Source: Candidatus Poribacteria bacterium (GTDB taxonomy: Bacteria; Poribacteria; WGA-4E; WGA-3G). From it: DNA of 46,962 nucleotides. Shown piece after piece: positions 7,588 through 17,815 of this stretch (position 1 is the stretch's first letter; each line of letters starts with the position of its first letter). The notes beneath the pieces were generated by a model that saw only the letters and a program-made list of their open reading frames with translations, was not told the DNA's origin and ran no database searches. The DNA is taken from assembly GCA_003635195.1 (NCBI GenBank), contig PYIY01000059.1, forward strand, positions 1 to 46,962, in the 5' to 3' direction. The position numbers and the translations under genes are program-made.

Positions 7588-8826
7588 GTGGAGCGTGTAG
7601 TTATTACAGGAATCGGGGTTGTCAATGCAATTGGTAACACGAAAGAAGAATATTGGGATGCGCTTGCCAGCGGTAAAAACGGAATCGGACCTTTAACGTA
7701 TTTTGATGCCTCGGAGCATCGCACCCAAATCGCCGGAGAGGTAAAGGATTTCCAGGCGGAACAGTACATGGATCGCCGCGCGGCATCAAGGCTACCGCTG
7801 TTTATTCAGTATGCGCTTGCTGCTGCCATCATGGCGCACGAGGATGCCGGTTTGGACCTTGACCAAGTTGATCCGTATCGTGCTGGGGTTCAAATTGGTT
7901 CTGGTATTGGGGGTATCGGTGTCCTTGAAGATAACGCAAAAATCCTTGCCGAAAAGGGTGCCAAACGCGTGAGTCCATTCCTTGTGCCGTACATGATCAT
8001 TAACATGGCGGCGGGTCAGATTTCAATCCATTTTAACCTCAAGGGTCCCAATTCTACGTCCGTCACTGCGTGTGCGAGTGCGAACCATTCTATGGGGGAT
8101 TCGTTTCATATCATTCAGCTGGGTAAGGCGGATGTGATGTTTACGGGTGGTACAGAATCGGCGATTACGCCGTTAGCTTTTGCTGGGTTCTGTTCAATGC
8201 GGGCGATGTCGGCGCGCAACCATGAACCTGAACGCGCCTCGCGTCCGTTCACGAAAGACCGAGATGGCTTTGTCATGGGTGACGGTGCGGGTGTATTAAT
8301 CCTTGAATCGCTATCACATGCGAAAAAGCGAGGTGCCCATATCTACGCAGAGATAGTTGGCTTTGGAATGACTTCGGACGCTCACGATATGGTAAGCCCT
8401 CCCGACAATGGTGAGGGTGCGGCGAAAGCAATGGAATTCGCACTTCAAGATGCCCAACTGCCATTAGATGCTGTCGATTATATCAATGCACACGGTACCT
8501 CTACACCGATTGGCGATATCGCTGAAACGAATGCTATTAAATCGCTGTTCGGTGAACAAGCGTATAAAATTCCGGTTAGTTCTACGAAATCGATGGTGGG
8601 GCATCTGCTTGGTGCAGCGGGCGCTGTAGAACTCATCGCTTGCTTAGGTGCGATGGAGAAGGGCTATCTGCCGCCGACTATCAACTACGATATACCAGAT
8701 GAGGCTTGCGATTTGGATTACGTCCCGAATGAGAGTCGTGATGCCAACATTTCGGTCGCGCTCTCCAATGCCTTCGGCTTCGGTGGCCACAACACTTCTA
8801 TTGCCCTCCGTAAGTTCACAGGTTAG
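7588..8826 (+). CDS. fabF: 3-oxoacyl-ACP synthase II
   Basis: A protein of 412 aa. This elongating condensing enzyme extends acyl-ACP with malonyl-ACP. The nucleophile Cys162 lies in [11 protein letters not shown], and the two His of the triad are in [11 protein letters not shown] and [14 protein letters not shown]. The usual C-terminus [17 protein letters not shown] is present. The start is GTG at 7588, giving [15 protein letters not shown], with AAAAGGAT just upstream. It completes the fabH-D-G-acpP-F cluster. Confidence 0.97.
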   Translation: MERVVITGIGVVNAIGNTKEEYWDALASGKNGIGPLTYFDASEHRTQIAGEVKDFQAEQYMDRRAASRLPLFIQYALAAAIMAHEDAGLDLDQVDPYRAGVQIGSGIGGIGVLEDNAKILAEKGAKRVSPFLVPYMIINMAAGQISIHFNLKGPNSTSVTACASANHSMGDSFHIIQLGKADVMFTGGTESAITPLAFAGFCSMRAMSARNHEPERASRPFTKDRDGFVMGDGAGVLILESLSHAKKRGAHIYAEIVGFGMTSDAHDMVSPPDNGEGAAKAMEFALQDAQLPLDAVDYINAHGTSTPIGDIAETNAIKSLFGEQAYKIPVSSTKSMVGHLLGAAGAVELIACLGAMEKGYLPPTINYDIPDEACDLDYVPNESRDANISVALSNAFGFGGHNTSIALRKFTG

Positions 8827-8861
8827 TATCCTCGACTGTCTGGACACGCTGCGGAGACTCT

Positions 8862-9362
8862 ATGCACTTAGTCTATATTGGCTTCGGAAGCAACATCGGC
8901 GATCGACTGAGGCATATCCAGAATTCTATTCACGCCTTATCTAAAGTGGAGGAAATCACTTTACGAAAGATTTCCTCCGTTTACAAGACAGACCCCGTTG
9001 GCTACGCAGCGCAGGCAGAGTTCTTGAACGGTGTTGCTGCCCTCCAGACCTCCCTTTCTCCCCTTTCCTTGCTACACACCTTAAAAGATATCGAAACTGA
9101 AGTTGGTAGACAACACCGTATCCGCTGGGGTCCGAGAGAAATCGACTTGGATATATTAATCTACGGAGATATGTGTCTCCAGACAGAGAAACTCGTCATC
9201 CCGCACCCAGAGATGCATCGTCGCCGTTTCGTGTTGGCTCCGTTAGCTGAAATCGCACCAAACCTTGTGCATCCTGTTTTAAAAGAGACCATTCAAACTT
9301 TGCTTGCGCGTCTTGATGATGATAAGTCTGCCTTGAAAGCCGAATGCCGCTGTTTCTTATAG
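8862..9362 (+). CDS. folK: HPPK, folate biosynthesis
   Basis: A protein of 166 aa: 2-amino-4-hydroxy-6-hydroxymethyldihydropteridine pyrophosphokinase. It pyrophosphorylates 6-hydroxymethyl-7,8-dihydropterin. Signature segments are [11 protein letters not shown] at the start, [16 protein letters not shown] (the Asp pair that binds magnesium) and [16 protein letters not shown]. It begins 35 bp after fabF and is probably co-transcribed with the fab genes. No other folate gene is in view. Confidence 0.95.
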   Translation: MHLVYIGFGSNIGDRLRHIQNSIHALSKVEEITLRKISSVYKTDPVGYAAQAEFLNGVAALQTSLSPLSLLHTLKDIETEVGRQHRIRWGPREIDLDILIYGDMCLQTEKLVIPHPEMHRRRFVLAPLAEIAPNLVHPVLKETIQTLLARLDDDKSALKAECRCFL

Positions 9363-9388
9363 ACGTTTACTCCGCAATCTGATATAAT
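9360..9388 (+). promoter_or_regulatory. Possible promoter of the AAA/nuclease gene
   Basis: TATAAT at 9383-9388 has a 17-bp spacer to TAGACG (9360-9365), a 4/6 match to the -35 consensus that overlaps the folK stop codon. The gene has a clear AAAGGAG ribosome site downstream. Confidence 0.5.
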
Positions 9389-9417
9389 TTTTCCAACCCC
9401 TAAAGGAGCGTAGAAAA

Positions 9418-11007
9418 ATGAGATGGTTTGAGACTCGCGGTCCGGTCTATCCTGAGGATAACTATGTCGTCGCGCGTCCAGATGAGCTTGCGGATTTTAT
9501 CAAGCGAATAGAAAGAGGCAGGTACATTGTACTCTTCGCGCCGCGCCAGACAGGCAAGACGACGTTCTTCCAAAATGCCCTCGACTCACTTGAAACCGAA
9601 GGCAGCCCCTATTTCCCAATACAACTTAATTTTGAGGGGTACGTAGACAGTGATGCCGATGCTTTTTATACGTCTCTTTGCAAAGAAATTTGTAAGGAAA
9701 TTAAAAGTGTCTTCCAGAAACGCGGGCAGAGTCCTTCTGATGCGCTCAATAGATTTTTGGCGAACGCGCAGATAACGGAACCTATTTCGATGCGTGAGTT
9801 TTTTGAAGATCTTGGAGGTTTGCTGGAAAACCAGCGGTTTGTCGTGATTATTGACGAATTTGATAGCATTCCACGGGATGCTATTAGAGGGTTTCTGCAT
9901 TCGCTGCGTCAAATTTACCTCTCCAGGCGGACTCGGTGTCCACACAGCCTCGGCATCATTGGTGTCAAGGACATCACACAACTCAACTACGATCGCTCCA
10001 TTTCTCCGTTTAATATACAAGACGAATTCAAATTGCCCAATTTCACCCTGGAGCAGGTGGAAGAACTTTTTTTGCAATATACTGATGAAGTTGGGCAACC
10101 CATCACCTCTGAAACGATAGCAGCTATTCACAAACAGACTGCTGGACAACCGGTGCTTGTCAATCGATTCGCGCAAATTCTTACCGAAGAAATGGACATC
10201 CCGAAAAGCGAACCGATTACAAGGAAACACTTTTCAGAAGCACATATCCAACTCCTGCGCGAGGGACACACGAACATTGATCATCTGATAACCAATATCC
10301 ATAAGGATCAGCGGTTTGAAACACTCCTGATGAAAATCGCCTCCTACGATGAAGGTGTAAGATTTAGCCTTTACAATGAACACATCAGTGAACTTGCGAC
10401 TTACGGTGTTATTGCTGAAGGTGCTGACGGTATGTGTGAAATTATCAATCCAATTTATCACTATTGCATCATGGACGCATTCAAACCGATAGTGAACGGA
10501 CTGGAGCAGGAATATTTACCAGATGACACTCGCGCAGGATTTGAGGATTATCTTACATCGGATGGACAGATTCAGATGGCAGCACTCCTTGATAACTTCC
10601 GCGACTTTATCGCACGCGTAGGTTTCAGAATTCTACAAGTTCCGGATACGCCACGAGAATATGTCGGACAGCATCTGCTCTTTGCCTATCTTGAACAGTT
10701 TGTCCAAATTGTAGGCGGGTCTATGTATCTTGAGGTGCAAACAGGGCACGGTAGAACGGATATTCTAATTCTCCACAGAAACCGAAAATACATCGTTGAA
10801 ACAAAAATCTGGGGTGGGGATATCCGTTATCAGGCAGGTAAAGCGCAACTCGCCGCGTACGTTAAATTGGAGGGTGCCGAAGCAGGATACTACGTTGTGT
10901 TTGACCATCGCAACACGCCGGAACCGCGCGTGGAGACAGAAACACTGGACGGATTGACAATTCGGAGTTATGTGATTCCTGTGATGCAGGAACGCCCTTC
11001 ACACTGA
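9418..11007 (+). CDS. AAA-like ATPase with C-terminal PD-(D/E)XK-type domain
   Basis: A protein of 529 aa. Residues 41-48 (APRQTGKT) are Walker A and residues 142-149 (VVIIDEFD) Walker B of an AAA/STAND-like ATPase. The C-terminal part, about residues 430-520, reads YLEVQTGHGRTDILILHRNRKYIVETKIW. This has the spacing of a PD-(D/E)XK nuclease core: a Glu, then Asp in GRTD, then E-x-K. Proteins with this AAA plus DUF1703-like architecture are common in multi-copy families of unknown role. The cellular function is not known. It has its own likely promoter and sits between housekeeping genes as an isolated accessory insertion. Confidence 0.75.
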   Translation: MRWFETRGPVYPEDNYVVARPDELADFIKRIERGRYIVLFAPRQTGKTTFFQNALDSLETEGSPYFPIQLNFEGYVDSDADAFYTSLCKEICKEIKSVFQKRGQSPSDALNRFLANAQITEPISMREFFEDLGGLLENQRFVVIIDEFDSIPRDAIRGFLHSLRQIYLSRRTRCPHSLGIIGVKDITQLNYDRSISPFNIQDEFKLPNFTLEQVEELFLQYTDEVGQPITSETIAAIHKQTAGQPVLVNRFAQILTEEMDIPKSEPITRKHFSEAHIQLLREGHTNIDHLITNIHKDQRFETLLMKIASYDEGVRFSLYNEHISELATYGVIAEGADGMCEIINPIYHYCIMDAFKPIVNGLEQEYLPDDTRAGFEDYLTSDGQIQMAALLDNFRDFIARVGFRILQVPDTPREYVGQHLLFAYLEQFVQIVGGSMYLEVQTGHGRTDILILHRNRKYIVETKIWGGDIRYQAGKAQLAAYVKLEGAEAGYYVVFDHRNTPEPRVETETLDGLTIRSYVIPVMQERPSH

Positions 11008-11033
11008 TGTTCTATATTCTGTCTCTCAAGAAA

Positions 11034-11426
11034 TTATTCCTCTGCTACGGCAAGTAGTTTGTTGGATCCACCCTCAAACAGATAGCGTTTGCCATCCAAG
11101 AAACCGACGACATCGGCACGTTCTTCGGGACCGTCTAAGCCCATTAACTGCCAACCTTCCGGTATACTCGTGTAGGCATTAGCCTCTTCATCGACTAAGA
11201 ACAAGAAATTTGTATTTCCTTCACTCTCTTTTGGACTGAAGACTTGGAACTCGTGTAGGGTGTCATCACTCTCTCGGATGCGAAAGCGGGCTTTATCTCG
11301 AAGACATTCTACTTTTTCCATTGCCTGCACTTTTTGACTGGTTTTCGGATGATGATACGCCCAATGGTATTCCCAATGTAATCGAAAAATTTTCGCGAAT
11401 TTCCACCAATATTGGATAGATCTCAT
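11034..11426 (-). CDS. Hypothetical protein, 130 aa
   Basis: A minus-strand gene converging on the AAA gene with 26 bp between the stops. The start at 11426 (MRSIQYWWKF) is chosen because TAAGGAGAGG lies 4-10 nt upstream. The protein has an aromatic and basic N-terminus (HWEYHWAYHHP) and then a mixed beta-rich body (RFRIRESDDTLHEF, FLFLVDEEANAYTS, GFLDGKRYLFEGG). No membrane segment or signal peptide is seen and I do not recognise the family. The good ribosome site and codon pattern make it a real gene. Confidence 0.65.
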   Translation of the reverse strand: MRSIQYWWKFAKIFRLHWEYHWAYHHPKTSQKVQAMEKVECLRDKARFRIRESDDTLHEFQVFSPKESEGNTNFLFLVDEEANAYTSIPEGWQLMGLDGPEERADVVGFLDGKRYLFEGGSNKLLAVAEE

Positions 11427-11561
11427 AATTCCTCTCCTTATTGTACTGTCCATTCAATGAAACAACAACTGTTTTTTCTATAGAGTCCCCAAAGATGGAA
11501 AAGGATAGCGAAAAGTTTTACATGCGTTATAAATAGACTTCGGCAGCAATGCCTACACATC

Positions 11562-11761
11562 CAGAGCCATTCAGTTTTAAGAAATTATAGAGTTTCTCGT
11601 CCTTTTTTCAGGATCCGGTGCGGTTCCTTAGAAGAAATCCGCAGAAATACCCAAGCAATCCGCAGAAACACCCCAGCAAAAACACCCCCAGCAAAAACAC
11701 CGCACCTACCGGGCCTGGAGGGTCCAAAATTGGACGAAAAACCGAAAACTGAATGACTCTG
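11562..11761. mobile_element. 200-bp MITE with 9-bp target-site duplication
   Basis: The ends are CAGAGCCATTCAGTTTT (11562-11578) and AAAACTGAATGACTCTG (11745-11761), inverted repeats with one mismatch in 17. The element is flanked by perfect 9-bp direct repeats CTACACATC at 11553-11561 and 11762-11770. The interior is non-coding and rich in CCCAGCAAAAAC motifs. The left end is identical to the left end of the ISAs1-family element at 46368, the likely source of transposase. It sits in the 465-bp gap before sucC. Confidence 0.9.
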
Positions 11762-11778
11762 CTACACATCTGAAAAAC

Positions 11779-11807
11779 TTGCAATTTTGCCTTAGGTGTG
11801 GTATAAT
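11779..11807 (+). promoter_or_regulatory. Sigma-70-type promoter of sucC
   Basis: TTGCAA at 11779-11784 and a perfect TATAAT at 11802-11807 have a 17-bp spacer. It begins only 8 bp after the MITE target duplication. The transcript would have a leader of about 80 nt before sucC. Confidence 0.8.
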
Positions 11808-11891
11808 TTTCTAACGAATTAGTATCAAGAACACCATAATCAGACGTGCTATAAATACCAAGGGAATCTTACTGAAGAATCATCTGAAAAT

Positions 11892-13076
11892 ATGAATATC
11901 CATGAATACCAAGCCAAAGAAATTTTAGAATCTCACGGTGTTAGGACGCTACCCGGTACAGTTGCTGAAACTCCAGAAGAGGCAGAAACCGTTGCGCGTT
12001 CTCTTAATTGTAGTAGATACGTTGTCAAGGCACAAATTCATGCGGGTGGGCGCGGGAAAGGCGGCGGCATCAAAGTCGCAAACTCACTCGCTGAAGTTAA
12101 ACAGCAGGCTGAAACACTCCTCGGTATGCAACTCGTGACACCGCAGACCGGTCCGGAAGGGAAACGTGTCCATAAAGTGCTTATCGCTGCAGCTGTCCAA
12201 ATAGAGAAAGAGTACTATCTTGCTATACTGCTTGACCGTGAAACCTCACAGCTCACCTTAATCGGTAGCGAAGAGGGCGGTGTCAACATTGAGGAGGTTG
12301 CAGCGCAAACTCCTGAAAAGATTATTAGAACGCAAATTGACCCTGCTTTCGGTTTAACCGAATTTCAAGCGCGGGAGTTCGCATACAAACTGATTACCGA
12401 CACAAGTTACCGTCCGGTTCTTCCAAATGCTACAAAACTGATTTTATCGCTTTACAACGCCTTTATCGGATGCGACTGTTCATTGGTAGAGATTAACCCG
12501 TTGGCAATCGTGGCAACAGATGATGAATTAGACATCGTTGCGCTCGATTCTAAGGTAAACCTCGACGATAACTCACTCTGGCGACATCCTGACATAGCCG
12601 AAATGCGTGATCCACACGAAGAAGATCCAAGTGAATTAGAGGCGAGCGAATCTGGCTTGAGTTACATCCGGCTTGACGGGGACATCGGTTGTATGGTGAA
12701 TGGTGCGGGATTAGCGATGGCAACAATGGACATTATTAAACAGAATGGCGGCGAACCTGCGAACTTCCTTGATGTCGGTGGTGGTGCCTCCGTGGAGGCG
12801 GTCGCGCACGCCTTCCGCCTTATCCTTGCAGATGAAAATGTGAAGGCTGTTCTTGTCAATATCTTTGGTGGCATTATGAAATGCGATACCATCGCGAATG
12901 GCATTGTTGCAGCGGCGAAACAGGTTGCACTCAACGTCCCGCTTGTGGTCCGATTAGAAGGAACAAACGTAGAACTTGGAAAACAAATTATTGCGGAATC
13001 CGATCTGAACGTCCAACAAGCGGAAGGACTCTCTGAGGCGGCACAGCTTGCAGTGGCAGCGGCGAATTCTGGATAA
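11892..13076 (+). CDS. sucC: Succinyl-CoA ligase (ADP-forming) subunit beta
   Basis: A protein of 394 aa, the nucleotide-binding subunit of the TCA-cycle succinyl-CoA synthetase. The N-terminal ATP-grasp domain starts [17 protein letters not shown] and contains [14 protein letters not shown]. The CoA-ligase part includes [20 protein letters not shown] and [13 protein letters not shown]. Length and order are standard. Its partner sucD is not adjacent: pgk and proS intervene, with sucD starting 3 kb downstream on the same strand. Confidence 0.97.
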   Translation: MNIHEYQAKEILESHGVRTLPGTVAETPEEAETVARSLNCSRYVVKAQIHAGGRGKGGGIKVANSLAEVKQQAETLLGMQLVTPQTGPEGKRVHKVLIAAAVQIEKEYYLAILLDRETSQLTLIGSEEGGVNIEEVAAQTPEKIIRTQIDPAFGLTEFQAREFAYKLITDTSYRPVLPNATKLILSLYNAFIGCDCSLVEINPLAIVATDDELDIVALDSKVNLDDNSLWRHPDIAEMRDPHEEDPSELEASESGLSYIRLDGDIGCMVNGAGLAMATMDIIKQNGGEPANFLDVGGGASVEAVAHAFRLILADENVKAVLVNIFGGIMKCDTIANGIVAAAKQVALNVPLVVRLEGTNVELGKQIIAESDLNVQQAEGLSEAAQLAVAAANSG

Positions 13077-13180
13077 AGATACCATAATTGGCAATATGAT
13101 CATCCGAATTGACTCAAAAACCCGTTTCGGTTCTCACTGCGAAGCAGGACGAAACGGAGCGGAGAGGCCCATGTGTAAAA

Positions 13181-14365
13181 ATGCTTGAATTAAAGGATAT
13201 AGATGTTACCGGAAAACGTGTTCTCGTACGGGTGGATTTTAACGTCCCGATGAAAGACGAGAAGATTACAGATGAAACCCGTATCACCACTGCTTTGCCG
13301 ACGCTCTTAACACTGATCAACGCAGATGCCAAAACCATCTTGGTAACACACTTAGGTAGACCGGAAGTAGGTTCGGTAGTTGACAGGGAAACGCTTTCTA
13401 CCGAACCGATCGCTGTCGCTTTGAGTCGCAAACTCGGTACGCGCGTTGTACACGTCAACGATTGCGTTGGTGAATCGGTAGAAAGTGCTGTCGCGGAATT
13501 AAATAACGGTGATGTACTACTCCTTGAAAACGTCCGCTTTTACGCTGAAGAGACAGAAAACGACGCGGCGTTTGCTCAACAACTCGCTTCGCTTGCAGAT
13601 GTCTATGTCAATGATGCTTTCGGCACCGCGCACCGCGCACACGCTTCAACCGAGGGCGTAACGCACTACCTTAATCCGTGTGTCGCGGGCCTCCTGATGG
13701 CACGCGAAATCTATTATCTCAGCACGAGCCTTGAAAACCCGGCACGTCCGTATGTTGCTATTCTTGGCGGTGCGAAAATATCCGATAAGATCACATTGAT
13801 TGAGACGCTTCTTGAACAAGTAGATAAACTCCTCATTGGCGGTGGTATGGCGTATACATTTCTGTCGGCGATGGGATTAGGTATCGGCAATTCGCTTGTC
13901 GAAACCGAGAAACTTGATGTTGCAAAATCGTTGGTTGAAAGGTCAGACTTTGCGGAGGCTGTTTTACTACCGGTGGACCACGTTGTGGGACGAGATTTTG
14001 ACCCCGAGACGGAGTCTCAGATTGTCGCCAAGAGGTATGTTCCTGATGGATGGCAGGGATTAGACATAGGTCCTGAGACCGTATCCATGTTTGGAGAACA
14101 GATCGCAGCGGCGAAAACAGTCGTGTGGAATGGTCCCTTGGGGGTCTATGAATTCGAGAAGTTTGCCCAAGGCACGATCGCAGTGGCGAAACAGATTGCA
14201 GATTCGGAATCGGTGAGTATCATCGGTGGTGGCGATTGTGTCGCAGCGATACAACAAGCCGGTGTCGCAGATCGGATGACGCATATCTCAACGGGCGGCG
14301 GTGCTTCATTAGAGTTTTTGGAAGGAAAAGCACTCCCCGGTATCGTTGCTTTAACAGATTCTTAG
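13181..14365 (+). CDS. pgk: Phosphoglycerate kinase
   Basis: A protein of 394 aa. It converts 1,3-bisphosphoglycerate and ADP to 3-phosphoglycerate and ATP. Signatures are KRVLVRVDFNVPMKD at the N-terminus, LLLENVRFYAEE, YVAILGGAKISDK in the hinge region and SIIGGGDCVAAI with THISTGGGASLEFLEG at the C-terminus. The ATG at 13181 (MLELKDIDV) is used. The frame is open back to 13109, but that would add 24 residues unlike any PGK. GGAGAGG lies about 15 nt upstream. It is probably in one transcript with sucC. Confidence 0.96.
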   Translation: MLELKDIDVTGKRVLVRVDFNVPMKDEKITDETRITTALPTLLTLINADAKTILVTHLGRPEVGSVVDRETLSTEPIAVALSRKLGTRVVHVNDCVGESVESAVAELNNGDVLLLENVRFYAEETENDAAFAQQLASLADVYVNDAFGTAHRAHASTEGVTHYLNPCVAGLLMAREIYYLSTSLENPARPYVAILGGAKISDKITLIETLLEQVDKLLIGGGMAYTFLSAMGLGIGNSLVETEKLDVAKSLVERSDFAEAVLLPVDHVVGRDFDPETESQIVAKRYVPDGWQGLDIGPETVSMFGEQIAAAKTVVWNGPLGVYEFEKFAQGTIAVAKQIADSESVSIIGGGDCVAAIQQAGVADRMTHISTGGGASLEFLEGKALPGIVALTDS

Positions 14366-14410
14366 TGTATCACAGTTGTTAGAAACTATTCATCATCCAG
14401 AGGCAACTTG

Positions 14411-14490
14411 TTTATAGACATAGCACTCCTACGGAGTGCGGTCGCTTAAATATGCTTTTTCTATAGACATTTCACCCTACGGGGTGAGGA
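14411..14490. repeat. Pair of related hairpins after pgk
   Basis: Two copies of a TATAGACAT motif, each followed by a hairpin, lie 48 bp apart. The first is GCACTCC-TAC-GGAGTGC (14423-14439). The second is TCACCC-TACG-GGGTGA (14472-14487). The stems differ but are self-complementary, so the pairing is conserved while the sequence is not. They may act as terminators or processing sites between pgk and proS. Confidence 0.6.
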
Positions 14491-14605
14491 AAGTGTGAAA
14501 AATCTCCTTGAACCTTCAAAACGTGTTAGTAACAACTTAGGTTAGAATTAACCGAAAACCATTGCGAAACGTAGTGGAGCAATGTCCAGAGGCCGATAAT
14601 AAAAA

Positions 14606-16042
14606 ATGTTTGATAAAATAGTTCCCCGTAGTGAAGACTACGCAAAATGGTATACCCAAGTCATCCGTCAGGCAGAGATGGCAGATTACACGCCTGTGCG
14701 CGGCTGTATGGTCGTGCGTCCTTATGGCTATGCGCTCTGGGAGAACGTCAAAGAACAGTTGGATATCCGTTTCAAGGAGACAGGGCACCAAAATGCCGCT
14801 TTCCCACTTTTCATTCCGATGAGTTTCATTGAGAAAGAGGCGGAACACGTTGAAGGTTTCAAACCGGAACTCGCTATTGTCACACACGGTGGTGGGGAAA
14901 AGTTGGAGGAGCCGCTTGCGGTGCGTCCGACATCTGAAACCATTATCGGCTATATGTATAGCCAGTGGATTCAGTCTTACCGCGACCTACCTGTGCTTAT
15001 CAATCAGTGGGCAAACGTAGTCCGTTGGGAGCGGCGAACCCGCCTTTTCCTGAGAACGATGGAATTCTACTGGCAGGAAGGGCATACCGCACACGCCACA
15101 CACGCGGAAGCAGAAGAGGAAACGCTCCGCATTCTGGATATTTACACCGATTTCGCAGTCAACGAAGCCGCGATACCTGTTATTCCGGGACGCAAGAGCG
15201 AAAGCGAGAAGTTTCCCGGCGCGCTGACCTCTTATACCATCGAAGCGATGATGGGTGATAAACGCGCCCTCCAAGCCGGTACATCACACGATCTCGGACA
15301 GAACTTTTCCAAAGCCTTTGATATTCAATATCTCGATGCCAACCAGAAACAGCAACATTGCTGGACAACGAGTTGGGGGGTAAGCACTCGAATAATCGGC
15401 GCGATTATTATGACGCATGGGGATGACCAAGGGTTAGTCTTACCGCCGAGACTCGCGCCTACGCAACTTGTTATCGTGCCGATTGTTCCGAAAAACAGAG
15501 AGGATGACAAGCAGGCAGTTATGCAAGCCGTTGATGGTATCTGTGAAACCTTGGGCAGCGTCCGTCACCACGTTGATGATAGGTTCGAGTATTCACCCGG
15601 ATGGCGGTTCAACGAATGGGAACTTAAAGGCGTGCCGCTGCGCATTGAGATTGGTCCGCGTGATCTGAGCAACCAGCAGGTCGTTTTGGCACGGCGTGAT
15701 ATACCCGGTAAGGATGGCAAGACGTTTGTTCCGATTGACAACGTTGCGGAGACGGTAACACAGCTGCTTGACACCATTCAAGCGGATATGCTGAGACGAG
15801 CGACAGAGTTCCGCGATGCGAATACCTCCGAAGCTGCTACCTACGATGCTTTCAAGGGGGTCGTTGAGAACGGATTTGTGCGCGCACGTTGGTGTGGTGA
15901 CGCAGCATGTGAAGATCAAGCCAGAGAGGAGACACAGGCAACTATCCGATGCATCCCGTTGGAACAACCCGGTGGAGACGGTGAATGTATTGTCTGCGGT
16001 AAACCTGCAGGAGAGATCGCAGTCTTTGCTCGGGCGTACTAA
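14606..16042 (+). CDS. proS: Prolyl-tRNA synthetase, short archaeal/eukaryote-like type
   Basis: A protein of 478 aa. It charges tRNA-Pro. Class II aminoacyl-tRNA synthetase motifs are present: motif 2 around [29 protein letters not shown] and motif 3 near [26 protein letters not shown]. The protein lacks the editing insertion of the longer bacterial form. It has the C-terminal extension with Cys residues ([13 protein letters not shown] and [18 protein letters not shown]) of the type 3 enzyme. Its tRNA substrate gene, tRNA-Pro(GGG), is 13 kb upstream in this window. Confidence 0.95.
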   Translation: MFDKIVPRSEDYAKWYTQVIRQAEMADYTPVRGCMVVRPYGYALWENVKEQLDIRFKETGHQNAAFPLFIPMSFIEKEAEHVEGFKPELAIVTHGGGEKLEEPLAVRPTSETIIGYMYSQWIQSYRDLPVLINQWANVVRWERRTRLFLRTMEFYWQEGHTAHATHAEAEEETLRILDIYTDFAVNEAAIPVIPGRKSESEKFPGALTSYTIEAMMGDKRALQAGTSHDLGQNFSKAFDIQYLDANQKQQHCWTTSWGVSTRIIGAIIMTHGDDQGLVLPPRLAPTQLVIVPIVPKNREDDKQAVMQAVDGICETLGSVRHHVDDRFEYSPGWRFNEWELKGVPLRIEIGPRDLSNQQVVLARRDIPGKDGKTFVPIDNVAETVTQLLDTIQADMLRRATEFRDANTSEAATYDAFKGVVENGFVRARWCGDAACEDQAREETQATIRCIPLEQPGGDGECIVCGKPAGEIAVFARAY

Positions 16043-16073
16043 ATTAGTCATCCAACCAACACCCCTAAAAAAT

Positions 16074-16946
16074 ATGAGTATACTTGTTAACAAAAATACA
16101 AAAGTGATTGTTCAAGGCATCACAGGTCGTTCGGGACGTTTTCATACGGAGCAGTGCGCGGCTTACGGCACGCAAATTGTCGCTGGTGCGGTTCCCGGTA
16201 GAGGTGGGTCTGATGTAAATGGCATCCCCGTATATGACACTGTAGCGGAAGGTGTCACAGCGACAGGCGCGGATACTTCGTTGATTTTCGTTCCCGCACG
16301 CTTCAATGCAGCCGATTCAGTAATGGAGGCAGCAGAAGCAGGAGTCGAGTTGGTTGTCTGTATCTCCGAACATATCCCTGTCCTTGACATGGTGAAAGCG
16401 AAAGCGTTCCTGAAAGGGAAACCGACGCGGTTAATCGGTCCGAACTGTCCCGGGGTGATTACACCCGGCGAATGTAAAATCGGGGTGATGCCTGAGTTTG
16501 CCTATACCCCTGGCAATGTCGGCATCGTGTCCCGAAGTGGGACTTTAACATACGAAGCTGCCTATCAACTGAAACGACTTGGCATCGGTCAATCCACCTG
16601 TGTCGGTATCGGTGGTGATCCGGTAATTGGGACAAACTTTGTTGACGTCCTCAAACTCTTTGAAGCAGATGACGATACACATGCTGTCGTTTTAATCGGT
16701 GAAATCGGTGGAACGGCTGAGGAAACGGCAGCACAGTTCGTGAAGGACGAAATGACGAAACCTGTCGTAGGATTTATTGCTGGACAGACCGCGCCACCGG
16801 GTAAACGGATGGGACACGCGGGTGCGATTATCTCTGGTGGACAAGGCACCGCTGCGGACAAAATTCAGGCACTCAAAGATGCAGGAATTACCGTTGCGGA
16901 TAGCCTCGCCACTATTGGAGAAACCGTTGCGGAGGTCTTGGCTTAA
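16074..16946 (+). CDS. sucD: Succinyl-CoA ligase (ADP-forming) subunit alpha
   Basis: A protein of 290 aa, the CoA-binding and phospho-histidine subunit. Motifs: [18 protein letters not shown] at the N-terminus, [18 protein letters not shown], and the phosphorylated His in [20 protein letters not shown]. The ATG at 16074 ([10 protein letters not shown]) is chosen. The frame is open further upstream but only within proS. No strong ribosome site is visible, so it may depend on translational coupling with proS (31 bp gap). It is the partner of the sucC product at 11892. Confidence 0.96.
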   Translation: MSILVNKNTKVIVQGITGRSGRFHTEQCAAYGTQIVAGAVPGRGGSDVNGIPVYDTVAEGVTATGADTSLIFVPARFNAADSVMEAAEAGVELVVCISEHIPVLDMVKAKAFLKGKPTRLIGPNCPGVITPGECKIGVMPEFAYTPGNVGIVSRSGTLTYEAAYQLKRLGIGQSTCVGIGGDPVIGTNFVDVLKLFEADDDTHAVVLIGEIGGTAEETAAQFVKDEMTKPVVGFIAGQTAPPGKRMGHAGAIISGGQGTAADKIQALKDAGITVADSLATIGETVAEVLA

Positions 16947-16966
16947 AGCGGAGGCAAGATAGGAAA

Positions 16967-17797
16967 GTGAAGAAAGACATCGCTTACCTTCACACCAAAA
17001 AACAGCAGCAGCAACCGATCACTGTGCTGACCTGTTACGATTACCCTACCGCTTGCTTGCAAGACGAGGCGGGGATCGATATTGTCTTTGTTGGGGATAG
17101 CGTCGGCACGAACATCCTCGGTTATAAAAGCGAGACGGAGGTGACGATGGCGGATATGCGTCATCATCTCAAAGCGGTGCGCCGCGGTGTAACAGATGCC
17201 TACCTCCTCGTTGATATGCCTTACGCCGCCGATCGCGATGCCGAACAAGCCGTTCCCAACGCGAAACTTTTTTTATCTGATGGGGCAGACGGTGTTAAAC
17301 TGGAAGGGGGTATCGAAAAGGTTCCAATTGTTAAAGCACTCTCCGAACAAGGTATAGAGACCTGCGCGCATATTGGTCATAACCCACAAATCCATGGCAC
17401 CAAAGCAGCAACACACGGCAGAACCTTTGCCAAAGCGAAACGACTCATCGAAGCAGCATCAGCACTTGCCGACGCGGGTGCGAAACTCATTGTCCTTGAG
17501 AAAATCACAGAAGAAGTCAGCCAAATCATCACGGAGACCGTTGATATTCCGACCATTGGTATTGGGGCAGGACGATTCTGTGATGGGCAAGTGTTGGTTA
17601 TCAACGATATATTAGGCATCGGTCCACCCTTCAAACACGCCAAACGCTATCAGGATTACAATCAACTAACTTTTGAAGCGATCTGTCGGTATCGCGAAGA
17701 GGTAGCGAACCGGACATTCCCGACAGATGCGAACGCCTCACACATCCCACCAGATAAGCTTGAGCGAGTCCAGAAGTGGCTAAAGTCAGAGCGTTGA
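16967..17797 (+). CDS. panB: Ketopantoate hydroxymethyltransferase
   Basis: A protein of 276 aa (3-methyl-2-oxobutanoate hydroxymethyltransferase). It makes ketopantoate from alpha-ketoisovalerate and methylenetetrahydrofolate, the first step toward pantothenate and CoA. Motifs: TVLTCYDYPTACLQDEAGIDIVFVGDS, DMPY, GADGVKLEGG, AHIGHNPQ and IPTIGIGAG. The start is GTG at 16967 with AGGAAA just upstream and GGAGG further back. It ends 18 bp from the convergent sigma/WD40 gene. No panC or panD is nearby. Confidence 0.96.
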   Translation: MKKDIAYLHTKKQQQQPITVLTCYDYPTACLQDEAGIDIVFVGDSVGTNILGYKSETEVTMADMRHHLKAVRRGVTDAYLLVDMPYAADRDAEQAVPNAKLFLSDGADGVKLEGGIEKVPIVKALSEQGIETCAHIGHNPQIHGTKAATHGRTFAKAKRLIEAASALADAGAKLIVLEKITEEVSQIITETVDIPTIGIGAGRFCDGQVLVINDILGIGPPFKHAKRYQDYNQLTFEAICRYREEVANRTFPTDANASHIPPDKLERVQKWLKSER

Positions 17798-17815
17798 CAG
17801 GTCTCTGCTTATTTT

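Noticed and set aside
14366..14605. A T-box or other aminoacyl-tRNA-sensing riboswitch before proS
   Set aside because: The gap has two short hairpins but no T-box sequence, specifier loop or terminator/antiterminator pair that I could see.
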